A program made the translations under genes and the position numbers. Of a DNA stretch of 64,000 bases, positions 10,201 to 19,726 are shown piece by piece. Location of the stretch: positions 15,001 to 79,000 of the forward strand of contig NC_081828.1 in NCBI RefSeq assembly GCF_030867095.1, given 5' to 3'. Origin of the DNA: Alligator mississippiensis (lineage: Eukaryota; Chordata; Crocodylia; Alligatoridae). Each line of letters begins with the position of its first letter. Positions within the stretch are counted from its first letter, which is position 1. Below the pieces are notes generated by a model. That model saw only the letters and a list, made by a program, of their open reading frames with translations. It did not search any database and was not told the origin of the DNA.

Positions 10201-11244
10201 TTTCCTGCGGAGCCGGAGGCTCTCGCTCAGTGCCGCGTCGCTGCCAGCGGCCAGCAGAGCAGCCTCGAGCTCCGCCACGTCCTCCTCCAACTCCCGGATA
10301 CGGCGGCGCGTCTCGTTCGCGGCCAGCTGGGTGTACTGCTGGCAGAAGGCTCGGGTCTGGACCTTGCCCACGTCCCACCACAGCTTCCAGGAGGAGTGGC
10401 TCGGTCTCGCAGCCTCCCACCTCCGCCAAAAGTGGGCAAAGCAGTCCCGGAAATAAGAGTCCTGGAGCAGACTAATGTTCAAACACCAATACGGTGCCCG
10501 TGCACAGGCTCTCCCCGGCAGGCTCAGTTCGCTGAAGGCCAGGCCATGATCTGATAGACCCGAGGGAGCGATGCGGCTGCTGCGCAGGAGTGGCAGGTGG
10601 TGCCTGGTGATATAAAGGCGGTCGAGGCGAGCCATGGTGAGACCGCCGGCACTCGTCTTGGCCCAGGTGTACTGGCGCGCATCGGGATGCAGGGCTCGCC
10701 AGACGTCCACGAGGTCTGCCCCCTCCAGGGCAGCTTGCAGCTTGCGAGCGGAGGGCAGGTGGGGCTCAGGCCCTGTGCGGTCGAGGCGCGGGGCAGTGGT
10801 GCAATTGAAATCGCCCCCGAGGAGGAGCAGGTCATCATCCTCGCTAGCGTCGCGCAGGAGGGCAGCCAAGCTCTCAAAGAAAGCGACCCTCTCCTGGCCA
10901 TCGGAGGGCGCGTAGATGTTGACGAGCAGCAGACGGTGTTGTGCGAGGGTGACGCGGACGGTCAGCAGGCGGCCGGGGACGACCTCCCGCGGCACCGCCG
11001 CGTCAAGCTGCAGCTGCGGCGATAAGAGTGTCGCGACCCCCGCGCGGAGGCTGGTGCCGTGGCTCAGGAACACCTGTCCTCGCCAGGCAGCCCGCCAGGC
11101 CGCCTGGTTGAACCTGTCAGAGTGGGTCTCTTGTAGGAAGGCGATGGCCAGCCTCTTCTGCCGCAGGAGCTCCAGGACGGCCTCGCGCTTCACCGCGTCT
11201 CGACAGCCGTTGACGTTGAAGGTGCCAATGGTTGTGGCTGCCAT
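7288..11244 (-). CDS. LINE ORF2: endonuclease, reverse transcriptase (copy B)
   Basis: An intact frame of 1318 aa from the ATG of MAATTIGTFNVNG; the frame is open for 20 more codons upstream but has no ATG there. Residues about 1-235 are an apurinic-endonuclease-like nuclease with QETHSD, VNIYAPSDG, GGDFNC (near 143) and SDHG (near 230). The RT follows: NWRPVSLL (near 526), LDQEKAFDRV, IRQGCPLSG (near 653) and the catalytic YADD (near 703). Near 1180-1198 is a C-terminal knuckle, CX2CX9HX4C. In this family the nuclease nicks the target and the RT copies the element RNA onto the nicked end. No stops or frameshifts are seen. It differs from copy C by about 14 residues. Confidence 0.95.
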   Translation of the reverse strand: MAATTIGTFNVNGCRDAVKREAVLELLRQKRLAIAFLQETHSDRFNQAAWRAAWRGQVFLSHGTSLRAGVATLLSPQLQLDAAVPREVVPGRLLTVRVTLAQHRLLLVNIYAPSDGQERVAFFESLAALLRDASEDDDLLLLGGDFNCTTAPRLDRTGPEPHLPSARKLQAALEGADLVDVWRALHPDARQYTWAKTSAGGLTMARLDRLYITRHHLPLLRSSRIAPSGLSDHGLAFSELSLPGRACARAPYWCLNISLLQDSYFRDCFAHFWRRWEAARPSHSSWKLWWDVGKVQTRAFCQQYTQLAANETRRRIRELEEDVAELEAALLAAGSDAALSESLRLRRKCLRDLAESAARGARIRARCQELVETDAPTRFFFDLERRRAASKVLDHVKTPEGRVITEPGEVRERAVAFYRDLFAAEPSCPEATRELHEGLPRLDALEAGELERDLSLEELAAATAGLASGKAPGLDGLPAEFYKTFWPLLGPSLLRVFQESLADKVLPISCRRAVLTLLPKKGDLGYMKNWRPVSLLCADYKILAKALAARLRAVMASLTGPEQSYCVPGRTIQDNLFLLRDLLTASELFGLDVGLLSLDQEKAFDRVGHAYLFRTLEAFGFGPLFTGALRVLYRDISSLLKVNGVLCAPFPARRGIRQGCPLSGMLYALAIEPLLHALRRRLSGVALPSATDPSAGPRLRLSAYADDVTVFLATREDVRALADCQRAYERASSARINWGKSDTLLLGAWTGRPPPDLPGGLAWRREGLKVLGVFLGPTTFMARNWDGLEEGVEARLQRWRWRLPSLSYRGRVLVINNLAAATLWHRCAVLDPPPQLLERLQRLLVDFLWDGRHWLPRAALYLPTGEGGQGLIDLASRVAAYRLQALQRLLYTEGHLPWRQLACRFLRRVGGLGFDRELFQLDLTFLNGAVLPPFYRSVVRAWRAAFHLCPQARHLRFPQLLREPLVHNPALHRVVPSLASASLTAALVEARSTRLEHLLDPARSDWLSPEALAARLAMRSVRTAGRLLRAVRAALPAEAATALEAHLQTRRPLPAADAAEDAFPPLPVIPAVPGELAERPNTLLRLPVPPSSNTGCPFGTLPRKGLYMWVVRTRHAQVLAGRPDTAWRRRLARPGTPAWRTLYKAPIAKKTGDLQWRLVHGILATGTFVRHLDPAASAACPFCPGVLDEDIFHAFLDCPRLQPLFAALGALLRVLGRDLSEDAYVHSFPYRAAERATVSLANFLLGQAKMATLKSRRNQLSGTGMVDALQLFRLLVRARLSLEFEHAVLRRTVPAFEERWALEGVLCRVEAGRLILVL

Positions 11245-11356
11245 GGGGGTGGGTGTGGGAGAGGAGGAGCAAAGCAGAGTGCGGGTGGAAGAGCGAGCAC
11301 CCAAGAGCAGAGCAAGGCAATACAGACAGGTCAGGGAAGGCCTACCGTGCCCTACT

Positions 11357-11674
11357 CTAGTCGAGGGACCCGCCCAGGCCCCACTCCACTCTCACCCTCT
11401 GGGCAAGCTTGTCCAGACGGTAGGCCATCTGACGTGTGCCCCGATCTTGCTTCATGAGCTTGACTGCCGCCCTGGCAGCCTTGACAAACACTTTGGGGTC
11501 CGCACACCACTGGGTGATGTGCCCCGCTACATTTTTCTGCCCCTTGGTTAGCTTCAGCAAGGACAGGAGTCCCCCATAGTCAGGAGAGACCCAGGGGGGC
11601 TCCGCCAGCTTGGGGTGGATGTTGCCTACGGAAGAGCAGCGTGGTTGCACCCCAGTGTGGGCGTTTGCCCACAA
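11357..11674 (-). CDS. Small 5' LINE ORF, 105 aa (copy B)
   Basis: A frame just upstream of ORF2, identical in copy C. The C-terminal half is probably helical and basic (AARAAVKLMKQ, YRLDKLAQRVRVEW). It begins at a TTG directly after a TAG, and the first internal ATG lies deep in the frame, so a conventional start is lacking. It overlaps the 89-aa frame at 11580-11849 in another register. A frameshift joining the two would give a short ORF1-like product, but this is inference. No zinc knuckle or RNA-recognition motif is visible. Confidence 0.35.
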   Translation of the reverse strand: MWANAHTGVQPRCSSVGNIHPKLAEPPWVSPDYGGLLSLLKLTKGQKNVAGHITQWCADPKVFVKAARAAVKLMKQDRGTRQMAYRLDKLAQRVRVEWGLGGSLD

Positions 11675-11849
11675 CTACAGTGTCAACACCCTCAACGTCC
11701 ACGCACATCGCCCGCCTCTCGTAGTCCGAGGCAAGGACCACCTCCATGAGCACGTTCCCTGTCTTGTTGGGGGGGGGAGCGGCCATCCCGCTCACGACGT
11801 CTATTGCGAAACTCAGAGAGCTGGATCTCCATCTCGCTAACTTCCCCAT
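11580..11849 (-). CDS. Small 5' LINE ORF, 89 aa (copy B)
   Basis: A frame starting MGKLARWRSS, identical at nucleotide level in units A, B and C. The sequence contains ASDYERRAMCVDVEGVDTV and a proline/glycine-rich end. It is the only candidate for the 5' part of an ORF1, and it is far shorter than the ORF1 of described Tx1 elements. Coding status is uncertain. Confidence 0.35.
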   Translation of the reverse strand: MGKLARWRSSSLSFAIDVVSGMAAPPPNKTGNVLMEVVLASDYERRAMCVDVEGVDTVVVGKRPHWGATTLLFRRQHPPQAGGAPLGLS

Positions 11850-11961
11850 CTGATCCGCTAGGCTAGGGCGTGACCAAAGGGGCAGCAGGCTCTCCCGCCA
11901 CCACCGGGGCCAGGCCACGGGAAGAGAGACATTCGCCACTATCCCTATTCTATTATATTCT

Positions 11962-14810
11962 AAAAAAAAGAAAACAAAAGAAAGAAAAGAAAAATAAAAA
12001 AAACAAAGAAAAGAGAAACAAAAGAAAAGAAAAAACAAAAGAAAATAGAAACAAAAGAAAAGAAAAAGAAAAGAAAAGAAATGCAGGGAGCTTGGAGAGA
12101 GAAACAGAAGAGGATGCACGGACCTTGAGGGGGCCAGAGGCACGTTAAGGCACCACAGTGCTTAAGGGGACATGCAGGACGCTGAGGGAGCCAAGGGGGG
12201 AAGTGCACAGGGGGCTTGACAGGACATGAGAAGAGATGCCGGCACCTTCGGGGGGAAGAGGGGGGATGCAGGGACCTTCAGGGGCAAACAGGGCAGATGC
12301 AAGGACCTTCAAGGGGACACAGGGAACATGCAGGAGCCTTCAAGGGCAAGGACGGGGGATGCAGGGGGCTTCACCACCAAAGACAATGAAAAGAAAAGAA
12401 AAGAAAAGAAAAGAGAATAGAATGAAAAAAAAGAAAGAAAACGAAAAGAAAGAAAAGGAAGAAGCAAAAAGAAAAAACAAAAGAAAGAAAAGAAAGAAAG
12501 AGATAAAAGAAAAAGACAGAAAAGAAAAGAAAAAACTTAACAAAGAAAAGAATAGAAATAAAACAAAAAAGAAAAGAAAAACAAAAGAAAAGAAATGGAA
12601 GAAAAAAGAAAAAAGAAAAGAAAAGGAAAGAAAAAGTAATAAAAGAAAAGAAAGAAGCAAAAGAAAAGAAAACAGAAAAAAGATAAAGAAAAAAAGAAAC
12701 GAAAACAAAGAAAAGAAAAAAGAAATAAAAGAAAGCAAAAAAAATAAAAGAAAAAGACAAAAGAAAAGAAAGAAAAGAAAAAGAAATGCAGGGAGCTTGG
12801 AGAGAGAAACAGAAGAGGATGCAGTGACCTTCAGGGGTCACAGGGAACATGCAGCAGCCTTCAAGGGCAAGGACAGGGGATGCAGGGGGCTTCAGCACTA
12901 AAGACAATGAAAAGAAAAGAAAAGAAAAGAAAAGAAAAGAAAAGAAAAGAAAAGAGAAAAAACAAAAAGAAAAGGAAAAAACAAAAACAAAGAAAACAAA
13001 ACAAAAAAATAGAAAAGAAAAAGAAATAAAACAAAACAAGAAAGAAAAGAAAAGAAACAAAAAAGAAAAGTAAAGAAAGAAAAGAAAGACAAGAAAAACA
13101 AAAGAAAAAAGACAACAAAGAAAAGAAAAAGAAATAAAGGAAAGAAGAGAAAACAAAAAAAAAAAGAAAAACAAAAAGAAAAGAAACCAGAGAAAAAATA
13201 ACAAAGAAAAGAAAAGAAAAAGAAAAAACAAAAGAAAGAAAAGAAAGTAAAAAATAAAACAAAAAAAGAAAAGAAAAACAAAAAGAAAAAGAAAAGAAGA
13301 ATACCAAAAGTAAGGAAAAGAAAAGAAGAGAAAGAAAAGAAAAGGAAAAAAAAAAGAAAAAGAAAAGAAATAAAAGAGAAAGAAATAAAGGAAAGAAAAA
13401 AAAGAAAAGAAAGAAAAGTAAAGAAAAAAGTTAAGAAATAACAAAAACAAGAAAAAGAAAAAGAAAAGAGAAAAAAGAAAAAGAAAAAAGAAGAGAACAG
13501 CAAAAGAAAAAACACAAAGAAAAAAAGAAGAAAAAAGAAAACAAAAAGAAAATAAAAAGAAAGAAAACAAAAAAGAAAAAGAAAAGAAAGAAAAGAAAGA
13601 AAAAAAAAAGAAAAGAAAAGAAAAAAAACACAAAAGAATAAAACAAATAAAAGAAAACAGAAAATAAAAGAAAAGTAAAGAAAAAGGATAAGAGAAAAAA
13701 AGAAAGAGAAAAGAAAAAAGAAAGAAAAGAAAAAGAAATAAAACAAAATAAAAGAAGAAAAAAGAAAAAGAAAAGAAAACAACGAAAAGAAAAAACAAAT
13801 AAAAGAAAACAAAGAAAAAACAAAAAGAGAAAACAAAGAAGAAAAAGAAAAGAAAAAAGACAAAGAAAAATGAAAAGAAAACAAAAGAGAAAAGAAAAAA
13901 GAAAAAGAAATAAAAAAAAGAAAAAGAAAAGAAAATAATAAAAGAAAAAAGAAATGAAAAGAAAAGAAAAAAAAAGGAAAGAAAAGAAAAAAGAAATAAA
14001 AGAATAGAAAGAAAAGAAAGAAAAGAAAGAAAAAGAAAAGAAAAACAACTGCAGGGAGCTTGGAGAAACAGAAGAGGATGCAGGGACCTTGAGGGGGCCA
14101 GAGGCACATTAAGGCACCACATTGCTTGAGGGGACATGCAGGAGGCTGAGGCAGCCAAGGGGGGAAGTGCACAGTGGGCTTCACAGGACATGAGAGCAGA
14201 TGCCGACACCTTCAGGGGGGAAGAGGGGGAATACAGGGACCTTCAGGGGCGAATAGAACAGGTGCAGGGACCTTCAACGGGTCACAGGGAACATGCAGGA
14301 GCCTTCGGGGATGCAGGCGGCTTCAGCACCAAAGACAAAGACAAGAAAAGAAAAAAAAGAAAAAGAAAAAAGATAAGAGAAAAAAAGAAAAAAAGAAAAG
14401 AAAAAGAAAGAAAAGTAAAGAAAAAAAAGAAAGAAAAGAAAGTAAAAAGAAATAAGAAAAAGAAGAAAAAGAAAAGAAAAGAGAAAAAAGAAAAAGAAAA
14501 AAGAAAAAGAAAAACAAAAGAGGATAGCAAAAGAAAAGAAAGAAAAAAAAGAAAAAAGAAAAGAAAAAAGAAAGAAAACAAAAAAGAAAAGAAAAAGAAA
14601 AAACAAAAAAGAAAAACAAAAGAAATAAAAGAAAAAAGTCAAGAAAAGAAAAGAAAGAAAAGAAAAAAGAAAAGAAAAGAAAACAAGGAAAAGAAAACAA
14701 AAAAGAATAAAACAAATAAAAGAAAACAAAGAAAAAAGAAAAGTAAAGAAAAAAGGAGAAGAGAAAAAAAGAAAAACAAAAGAAAAAGAAAAAAGAAAAA
14801 AGGAAGAAAA
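11962..14810. repeat. GAAAA-rich homopurine tract with GC islands, unit B
   Basis: Same structure as the tract of unit A but extending about 1 kb further. GC-rich minisatellite islands lie at about 12082-12390, 12785-12905 and 14047-14335. It is collinear with tract C and breaks off exactly at the tail of the next LINE fragment at 14811. On the LINE sense strand it is a TTTTC-rich leader immediately 5' of the element body. It may be a transcribed 5' UTR or the preferred insertion target. Confidence 0.93.
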
Positions 14811-15026
14811 GACTTTTGACTTTTAAGAGACCTTTATTCCCCGGAGGGTGATGACTCGGAGCCAGTCAAAAGCATGTACAAGGATGCCCGAAGCTCTGGG
14901 CCTCATGGACAAGGCCTGGGCTCTTGGCCCTCAAGCCCTGCCCGTACACTCTAGACAAAAAAAAAAACAACCAACACAACGAACATAAGGACTATTTACA
15001 GTATTTACAGTTCTGCCAGCAGGGAC
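14811..15026 (-). mobile_element. 5'-truncated LINE fragment (3' end only)
   Basis: About 0.2 kb matching the 3' UTR end of copies B and C, with AATAAA (14833-14838) and the AAAAGTC-type tail. It has the same orientation as its neighbours. It starts, in element direction, at the TGTCCCTGCTGGC word and directly abuts the tail of copy C; its own tail abuts tract B. Such 5' truncation is the usual product of incomplete target-primed reverse transcription. Its sequence differs slightly from both neighbours. Confidence 0.9.
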
Positions 15027-15339
15027 AAAGACTTTTGACTTTTAAGAGACCTTTATTCCCCGGAGGGTGATGACTCGGAGCCAGTCAAAAGCATGTACAA
15101 AGACGCCCGAAGCTCTGGGCCTCATGTACAAGGCCTGGGCTCGTGGCCTGCAAGGCCTGCCCGTACACTCTAGACAAAAAAAAAAACAACCAACACAAAG
15201 AAACATAAGGACTATTTACAGTATTTACAGTTCTGCCAGCAGGGACACCCATGGAGGCCTCCGGGGTCGACCCGCACGAGCAAAAGTCCAGGGCCTCGGC
15301 CCGCTTGACGCGTCTCTGCGGCTTGAGCAGCCGGTGGCA

Positions 15340-18300
15340 TCACAGAACGAGGATCAGGCGTCCCGCCTCGACCCGGCACAGCACCCCCTCGAGGGCCCAG
15401 CACTCCTCAAAGGCGGGCACCGTCCGCCGGAGGACAGCGTGCTCAAACTCGAGCGAGAGGCGGGCCCGCACCAGCAGGCGGAAGAGCTGCAGGGCGTCGA
15501 CCATCCCGCTGCCGCTGAGCTGGTTTCGCCGGCTCTTCAGGGTGGCCATCTTGGCCTGGCCCAGCAGGAAGTTGGCCAGGCTGACCGTGGCCCGCTCGGC
15601 CGCCCGGTATGGAAAGGAGTGGACGTAAGCGTCTTCGGAGAGGTCTCGGCCCAGTACCCGAAGCAGTGCGCCCAGGGCGGCAAAGAGAGGCTGCAGCCGG
15701 GGGCAGTCGAGGAAGGCGTGGAAAATGTCCTCGTCCAGCACCCCCGGGCAGAAGGGGCAGGCCGCCGAGGCCGCTGGGTCCAAGTGACGCACAAAGGTGC
15801 CGGTGGCCAGGATGCCGTGCACGAGCCGCCACTGCAGGTCGCCGGTCTTCTTGGCGATGGGCGCCTTATACAGCGTGCGCCACGCCGGGGTCCCGGGCCG
15901 CGCCAGGCGCCGCCGCCACGCGGTGTCCGGGCGGCCGGCGAGCACCTGGGCGTGCCGGGTGCGCACCACCCACATGTAGAGGCCCTTGCGGGGCAGGGTG
16001 CCAAAAGGGCAGCCCGTATTGCTGCTGGGGGGCACCGGGAGCCTGAGCAGCGTGTTGGGCCGCTCGGCCAGCTCGCCGGGTACCGCTGGGATGACGGGTA
16101 GCGGTGGGAAGGCGTCTTCTGCGGCGTCTGCGGTGGGGAGGGGCCGGCGAGTCTGGAGATGGGCTTCCAGGGCGGTCGCTGCCTCCGTCGGGAGGGCGGC
16201 CCTAACGGCCCGCAGAAGCCGCCCCGCGGTGCGGACGGAGCGCATCGCCAGCCGGGCAGCCAGGGCCTCGGGTGACAGCCAGTCCGACCGAGCGGGGTCC
16301 AGGAGGTGCTCCAGGCGGGTGGAGCGCGCCTCGACGAGAGCTGCCGTGAGGCTGGCGGAGGCCAGGCTCGGCACGACACGGTGCAGGGCCGGGTTGTGGA
16401 CCAAGGGCTCTCGAAGGAGCTGCGGGAACCGCAGGTGCCTGGCCTGGGGACAGAGATGGAAGGCCGCCCGCCAGGCCCACACCACGCTGCGGTAGAACGG
16501 GGGAAGGACCGCCCCGTTCAGGAAGGTGAGGTCCAGTTGAAACAGCTCCCGGTCAAAGCCGAGGCCCCCCACTCGCCGCAGGAATCGGCACGCCAGCTGT
16601 CGCCACGGGAGGTGGCCTTCGGTGTACAGGAGCCGCTGGAGGGCCTGCAGCCGATAGGCGGCCACCCTGCTGGCCAGATCGATCAGGCCCTGGCCCCCCT
16701 CGCCGGTGGGCAGGTAGAGGGCAGCTCGTGGGAGCCAGTGGCGTCCGTCCCACAGGAAATCGACCAGGAGCTGCTGCAGTCGCTCCAGTAGCTCCGGCGG
16801 AGGGTCCAGCACCGCGCAGCGGTGCCACAGGGTGGCCGCCGCCAGGTTATTGATGACGAGGACGCGCCCCCGGTAGGAAAGGCTGGGCAGGCGCCAGCGC
16901 CACCGCTGCAGGCGGGCCTCCACTCCCTCCTCGAGGCCGTCCCAGTTGCGCGCCATGAAGGTCGTCGGCCCCAGGAACACGCCCAAGACCTTGAGGCCCT
17001 CGCGGCGCCAGGCGAGGCCCCCCGGCAAGTCCGGCGGAGGCCTGCCAGTCCATGCGCCAAGCAGCAGAGTGTCACTCTTGCCCCAGTTAATGCGGGCGGA
17101 GGAGGCGCGCTCGTAGGCCCGCTGGCAATCTGCCAGAGCCCGCACGTCTTCCCGGGTGGCGAGGAAGACGGTGACGTCGTCCGCATAGGCCGACAGCCGG
17201 AGACGAGGGCCAGCGGACGGGCCCGTGGCCGATGGCAGGGCCACCCCACTCAGGCGGCGGCGCAGCGCGTGTAACAGCGGCTCGATGGCCAGGGCGTAGA
17301 GCATGCCCGACAGCGGACAGCCCTGGCGAATGCCCCTGCGCGCGGGGAACGGAGCGCAAAGCACCCCGTTCACCTTGAGCAGGCTGGAAATGTCCCGGTA
17401 CAAGACCCGGAGGGCCCCGGTGAAGAGGGGCCCAAAGCCAAAGGCCTCCAGCGTGCGGAAGAGGTAGGCGTGGCCCACGCGGTCAAAGGCCTTCTCCTGG
17501 TCGAGAGAGAGGAGGCCGACGTCGAGGCCAAAGAGCTCGCTAGCCGTGAGCAGGTCCCGCAGCAGGAACAGGTTGTCTTGTATGGTCCTGCCCGGCACGC
17601 AGTAGCTCTGCTCGGGCCCGGTGAGAGAGGCCATGACCGCGCGGAGGCGGGTGGCCAGCGCTTTGGCCAGAATCTTGTAGTCCGCGCACAGCAGGGAGAC
17701 CGGCCGCCAGTTCTTCATGTAGCCCAGGTCTCCCTTCTTGGGCAGCAGGGTCAGCACCGCTCGGCGGCAGCTGATGGGCAAGACCTTGTCGGCGAGGCTC
17801 TCCTGGAAAACGCGCAGGAGGCTGGGGCCGAGGAGAGGCCAGAAGGTCTTGTAGAACTCGGCAGGCAGCCCGTCGAGGCCCGGGGCTTTGCCGGAGGCGA
17901 GGCCGGCCGTGGCGGCCGCCAGCTCTTCCAGGGACAAGTCCCGCTCCAGCTCGCCGGCCTCCAGGGCATCGAGACGCGGTAGGCCCTCGTGGAGTTCCCG
18001 CGTGGCCTCGGGGCACGACGGCTCGGCCGCGAACAGGTCGCGATAGAAGGCGACGGCACGTTCGCGGACTTCGCCCGGCTCTGTAATGACCCGGCCCTCA
18101 GGAGTCTTGAGATGGTCCAAGACTTTGCTCGCTGCCCGCCGCCGCTCCAGGTCGAAAAAGAAGCGGGTCGGGGCGTCGGCTTCCACCAGCTCCTGGCAGC
18201 GGGCGCGGATCCTCGCGCCGCGGGCCGCGCTCTCCGCCAAGTCGCGCAGGCATTTCCTGCGGAGCCGGAGGCTCTCGCTCAGTGCCGCGTCGCTGCCGGC

Positions 18301-19296
18301 GGCCAGCAGAGCAGCCTCGAGCTCCGCCACGTCCTCCTCCAACTCCCGGATACGGCGGCGCATCTCGTTCGCGGCCAGCTGGGTGTACTGCTGGCAGAAG
18401 GCTCGGGTCTGGACCTTGCCCACGTCCCACCACACCTTCCAGGAGGAGTGGCTCGGTCTCGCAGCCTCCCACCTCCGCCAAAAGTGGGCAAAGCAGTCCC
18501 GGAAATAAGAGTCCTGGAGCAGACTAATGTTCAAACACCAATACGGTGCCCGTGCACAGGCTCTCCCCGGCAGGCTCAGTTCGCTGAAGGCCAGGCCATG
18601 ATCTGATAGACCCGAGGGAGCGATGCGGCTGCTGCGCAGGAGTGGCAGGTGGTGCCTGGTGATATAAAGGCGGTCGAGGCGAGCCATGGTGAGACCGCCG
18701 GCGCTCGTCTTGGCCCAGGTGTACTGGCGCGCATCGGGATGCAGGGCTCGCCAGACGTCCACGAGGTCTGCCCCCTCCAGGGCAGCTTGCAGCTTGCGAG
18801 CGGAGGGCAGGTGGGGCTCAGGCCCTGTGCGGTCGAGGCGCGGGGCAGTGGTGCAATTGAAATCGCCCCCGAGGAGGAGCAGGTCATCATCCTCGCTAGC
18901 GTCGCGCAGGAGGGCAGCCAAGCTCTCGAAGAAAGCGACCCTCTCCTGGCCATCGGAGGGCGCGTAGATGTTGACGAGCAGCAGACGGTGTTGCGCGAGG
19001 GTGACGCGGACGGTCAGCAGGCGGCCGGGGACGACCTCCCGCGGCACCGCCGCGTCAAGCTGCAGCTGCGGCGATAAGAGTGTCGCGACCCCCGCGCGGA
19101 GGCTGGTGCCGTGGCTCAGGAACACCTGTCCTCGCCAGGCAGCCCGCCAGGCCGCCTGGTTGAAACTGTCAGAGTGAGTTTCTTGTAGGAAGGCGATGGC
19201 CAGCCTCTTCTGCCGCAGGAGCTCCAGGACGGCCTCGCGCTTCACCGCGTCTCGACAGCCGTTGACGTTGAAGGTGCCAATGGTTGTGGCTGCCAT
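15340..19296 (-). CDS. LINE ORF2: endonuclease, reverse transcriptase (copy C)
   Basis: An intact 1318-aa frame from MAATTIGTFNVNG, with the same endonuclease, RT (YADD) and CX2CX9HX4C motifs as copy B. About 14 scattered amino-acid differences separate the two, none in the catalytic motifs I can see. Examples are SDR/SDS in the endonuclease, ARL/TRL in the RT and ERW/ECW near the C-terminus. Together with the intact 3' end, it looks competent for retrotransposition. Confidence 0.95.
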   Translation of the reverse strand: MAATTIGTFNVNGCRDAVKREAVLELLRQKRLAIAFLQETHSDSFNQAAWRAAWRGQVFLSHGTSLRAGVATLLSPQLQLDAAVPREVVPGRLLTVRVTLAQHRLLLVNIYAPSDGQERVAFFESLAALLRDASEDDDLLLLGGDFNCTTAPRLDRTGPEPHLPSARKLQAALEGADLVDVWRALHPDARQYTWAKTSAGGLTMARLDRLYITRHHLPLLRSSRIAPSGLSDHGLAFSELSLPGRACARAPYWCLNISLLQDSYFRDCFAHFWRRWEAARPSHSSWKVWWDVGKVQTRAFCQQYTQLAANEMRRRIRELEEDVAELEAALLAAGSDAALSESLRLRRKCLRDLAESAARGARIRARCQELVEADAPTRFFFDLERRRAASKVLDHLKTPEGRVITEPGEVRERAVAFYRDLFAAEPSCPEATRELHEGLPRLDALEAGELERDLSLEELAAATAGLASGKAPGLDGLPAEFYKTFWPLLGPSLLRVFQESLADKVLPISCRRAVLTLLPKKGDLGYMKNWRPVSLLCADYKILAKALATRLRAVMASLTGPEQSYCVPGRTIQDNLFLLRDLLTASELFGLDVGLLSLDQEKAFDRVGHAYLFRTLEAFGFGPLFTGALRVLYRDISSLLKVNGVLCAPFPARRGIRQGCPLSGMLYALAIEPLLHALRRRLSGVALPSATGPSAGPRLRLSAYADDVTVFLATREDVRALADCQRAYERASSARINWGKSDTLLLGAWTGRPPPDLPGGLAWRREGLKVLGVFLGPTTFMARNWDGLEEGVEARLQRWRWRLPSLSYRGRVLVINNLAAATLWHRCAVLDPPPELLERLQQLLVDFLWDGRHWLPRAALYLPTGEGGQGLIDLASRVAAYRLQALQRLLYTEGHLPWRQLACRFLRRVGGLGFDRELFQLDLTFLNGAVLPPFYRSVVWAWRAAFHLCPQARHLRFPQLLREPLVHNPALHRVVPSLASASLTAALVEARSTRLEHLLDPARSDWLSPEALAARLAMRSVRTAGRLLRAVRAALPTEAATALEAHLQTRRPLPTADAAEDAFPPLPVIPAVPGELAERPNTLLRLPVPPSSNTGCPFGTLPRKGLYMWVVRTRHAQVLAGRPDTAWRRRLARPGTPAWRTLYKAPIAKKTGDLQWRLVHGILATGTFVRHLDPAASAACPFCPGVLDEDIFHAFLDCPRLQPLFAALGALLRVLGRDLSEDAYVHSFPYRAAERATVSLANFLLGQAKMATLKSRRNQLSGSGMVDALQLFRLLVRARLSLEFEHAVLRRTVPAFEECWALEGVLCRVEAGRLILVL

Positions 19297-19408
19297 GGGG
19301 GTGGGTGTGGGAGAGGAAGAGCAAAGCAGAGTGCGGGTGGAAGAGCGAGCACCCAAGAGCAGAGCAAGGCAATACAGACAGGTCAGGGAAGGCCTACCGT
19401 GCCCTACT

Positions 19409-19726
19409 CTAGTCGAGGGACCCGCCCAGGCCCCACTCCACTCTCACCCTCTGAGCAAGCTTGTCCAGACGGTAGGCCATCTGACGTGTGCCCCGATCTT
19501 GCTTCATGAGCTTGACTGCCGCCCTGGCAGCCTTGACAAACACTTTGGGGTCCGCACACCACTGGGTGATGTGCCCCGCTACATTTTTCTGCCCCTTGGT
19601 TAGCTTCAGCAAGGACAGGAGTCCCCCATAGTCAGGAGAGACCCAGGGGGGCTCCGCCAGCTTGGGGTGGATGTTGCCTACGGAAGAGCAGCGTGGTTGC
19701 ACCCCAGTGTGGGCGTTTGCCCACAA
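19409..19726 (-). CDS. Small 5' LINE ORF, 105 aa (copy C)
   Basis: Identical in protein sequence to the 11357-11674 frame and in the same position before ORF2. It has the same lack of an ATG near its start. Its function is unknown. Confidence 0.35.
   Translation of the reverse strand: MWANAHTGVQPRCSSVGNIHPKLAEPPWVSPDYGGLLSLLKLTKGQKNVAGHITQWCADPKVFVKAARAAVKLMKQDRGTRQMAYRLDKLAQRVRVEWGLGGSLD

Larger units (their letters stand above)
6978..11961 (-). mobile_element. Tx1-type LINE copy B, full-length body
   Basis: A non-LTR retrotransposon body of about 5 kb. In its own direction it has a short 5' region (about 0.65 kb), one intact ORF2, a 3' UTR of about 0.3 kb, AATAAA, and a tail ending in repeated AAAAGTC. 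The apurinic-type endonuclease, the L1-like RT order and the C-terminal CCHC place it in the L1/Tx1 group. The endonuclease and RT motif wording resembles the Tx1 clade, some members of which insert into fixed targets including microsatellites. It lies head to tail with copies A and C. Confidence 0.93.
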
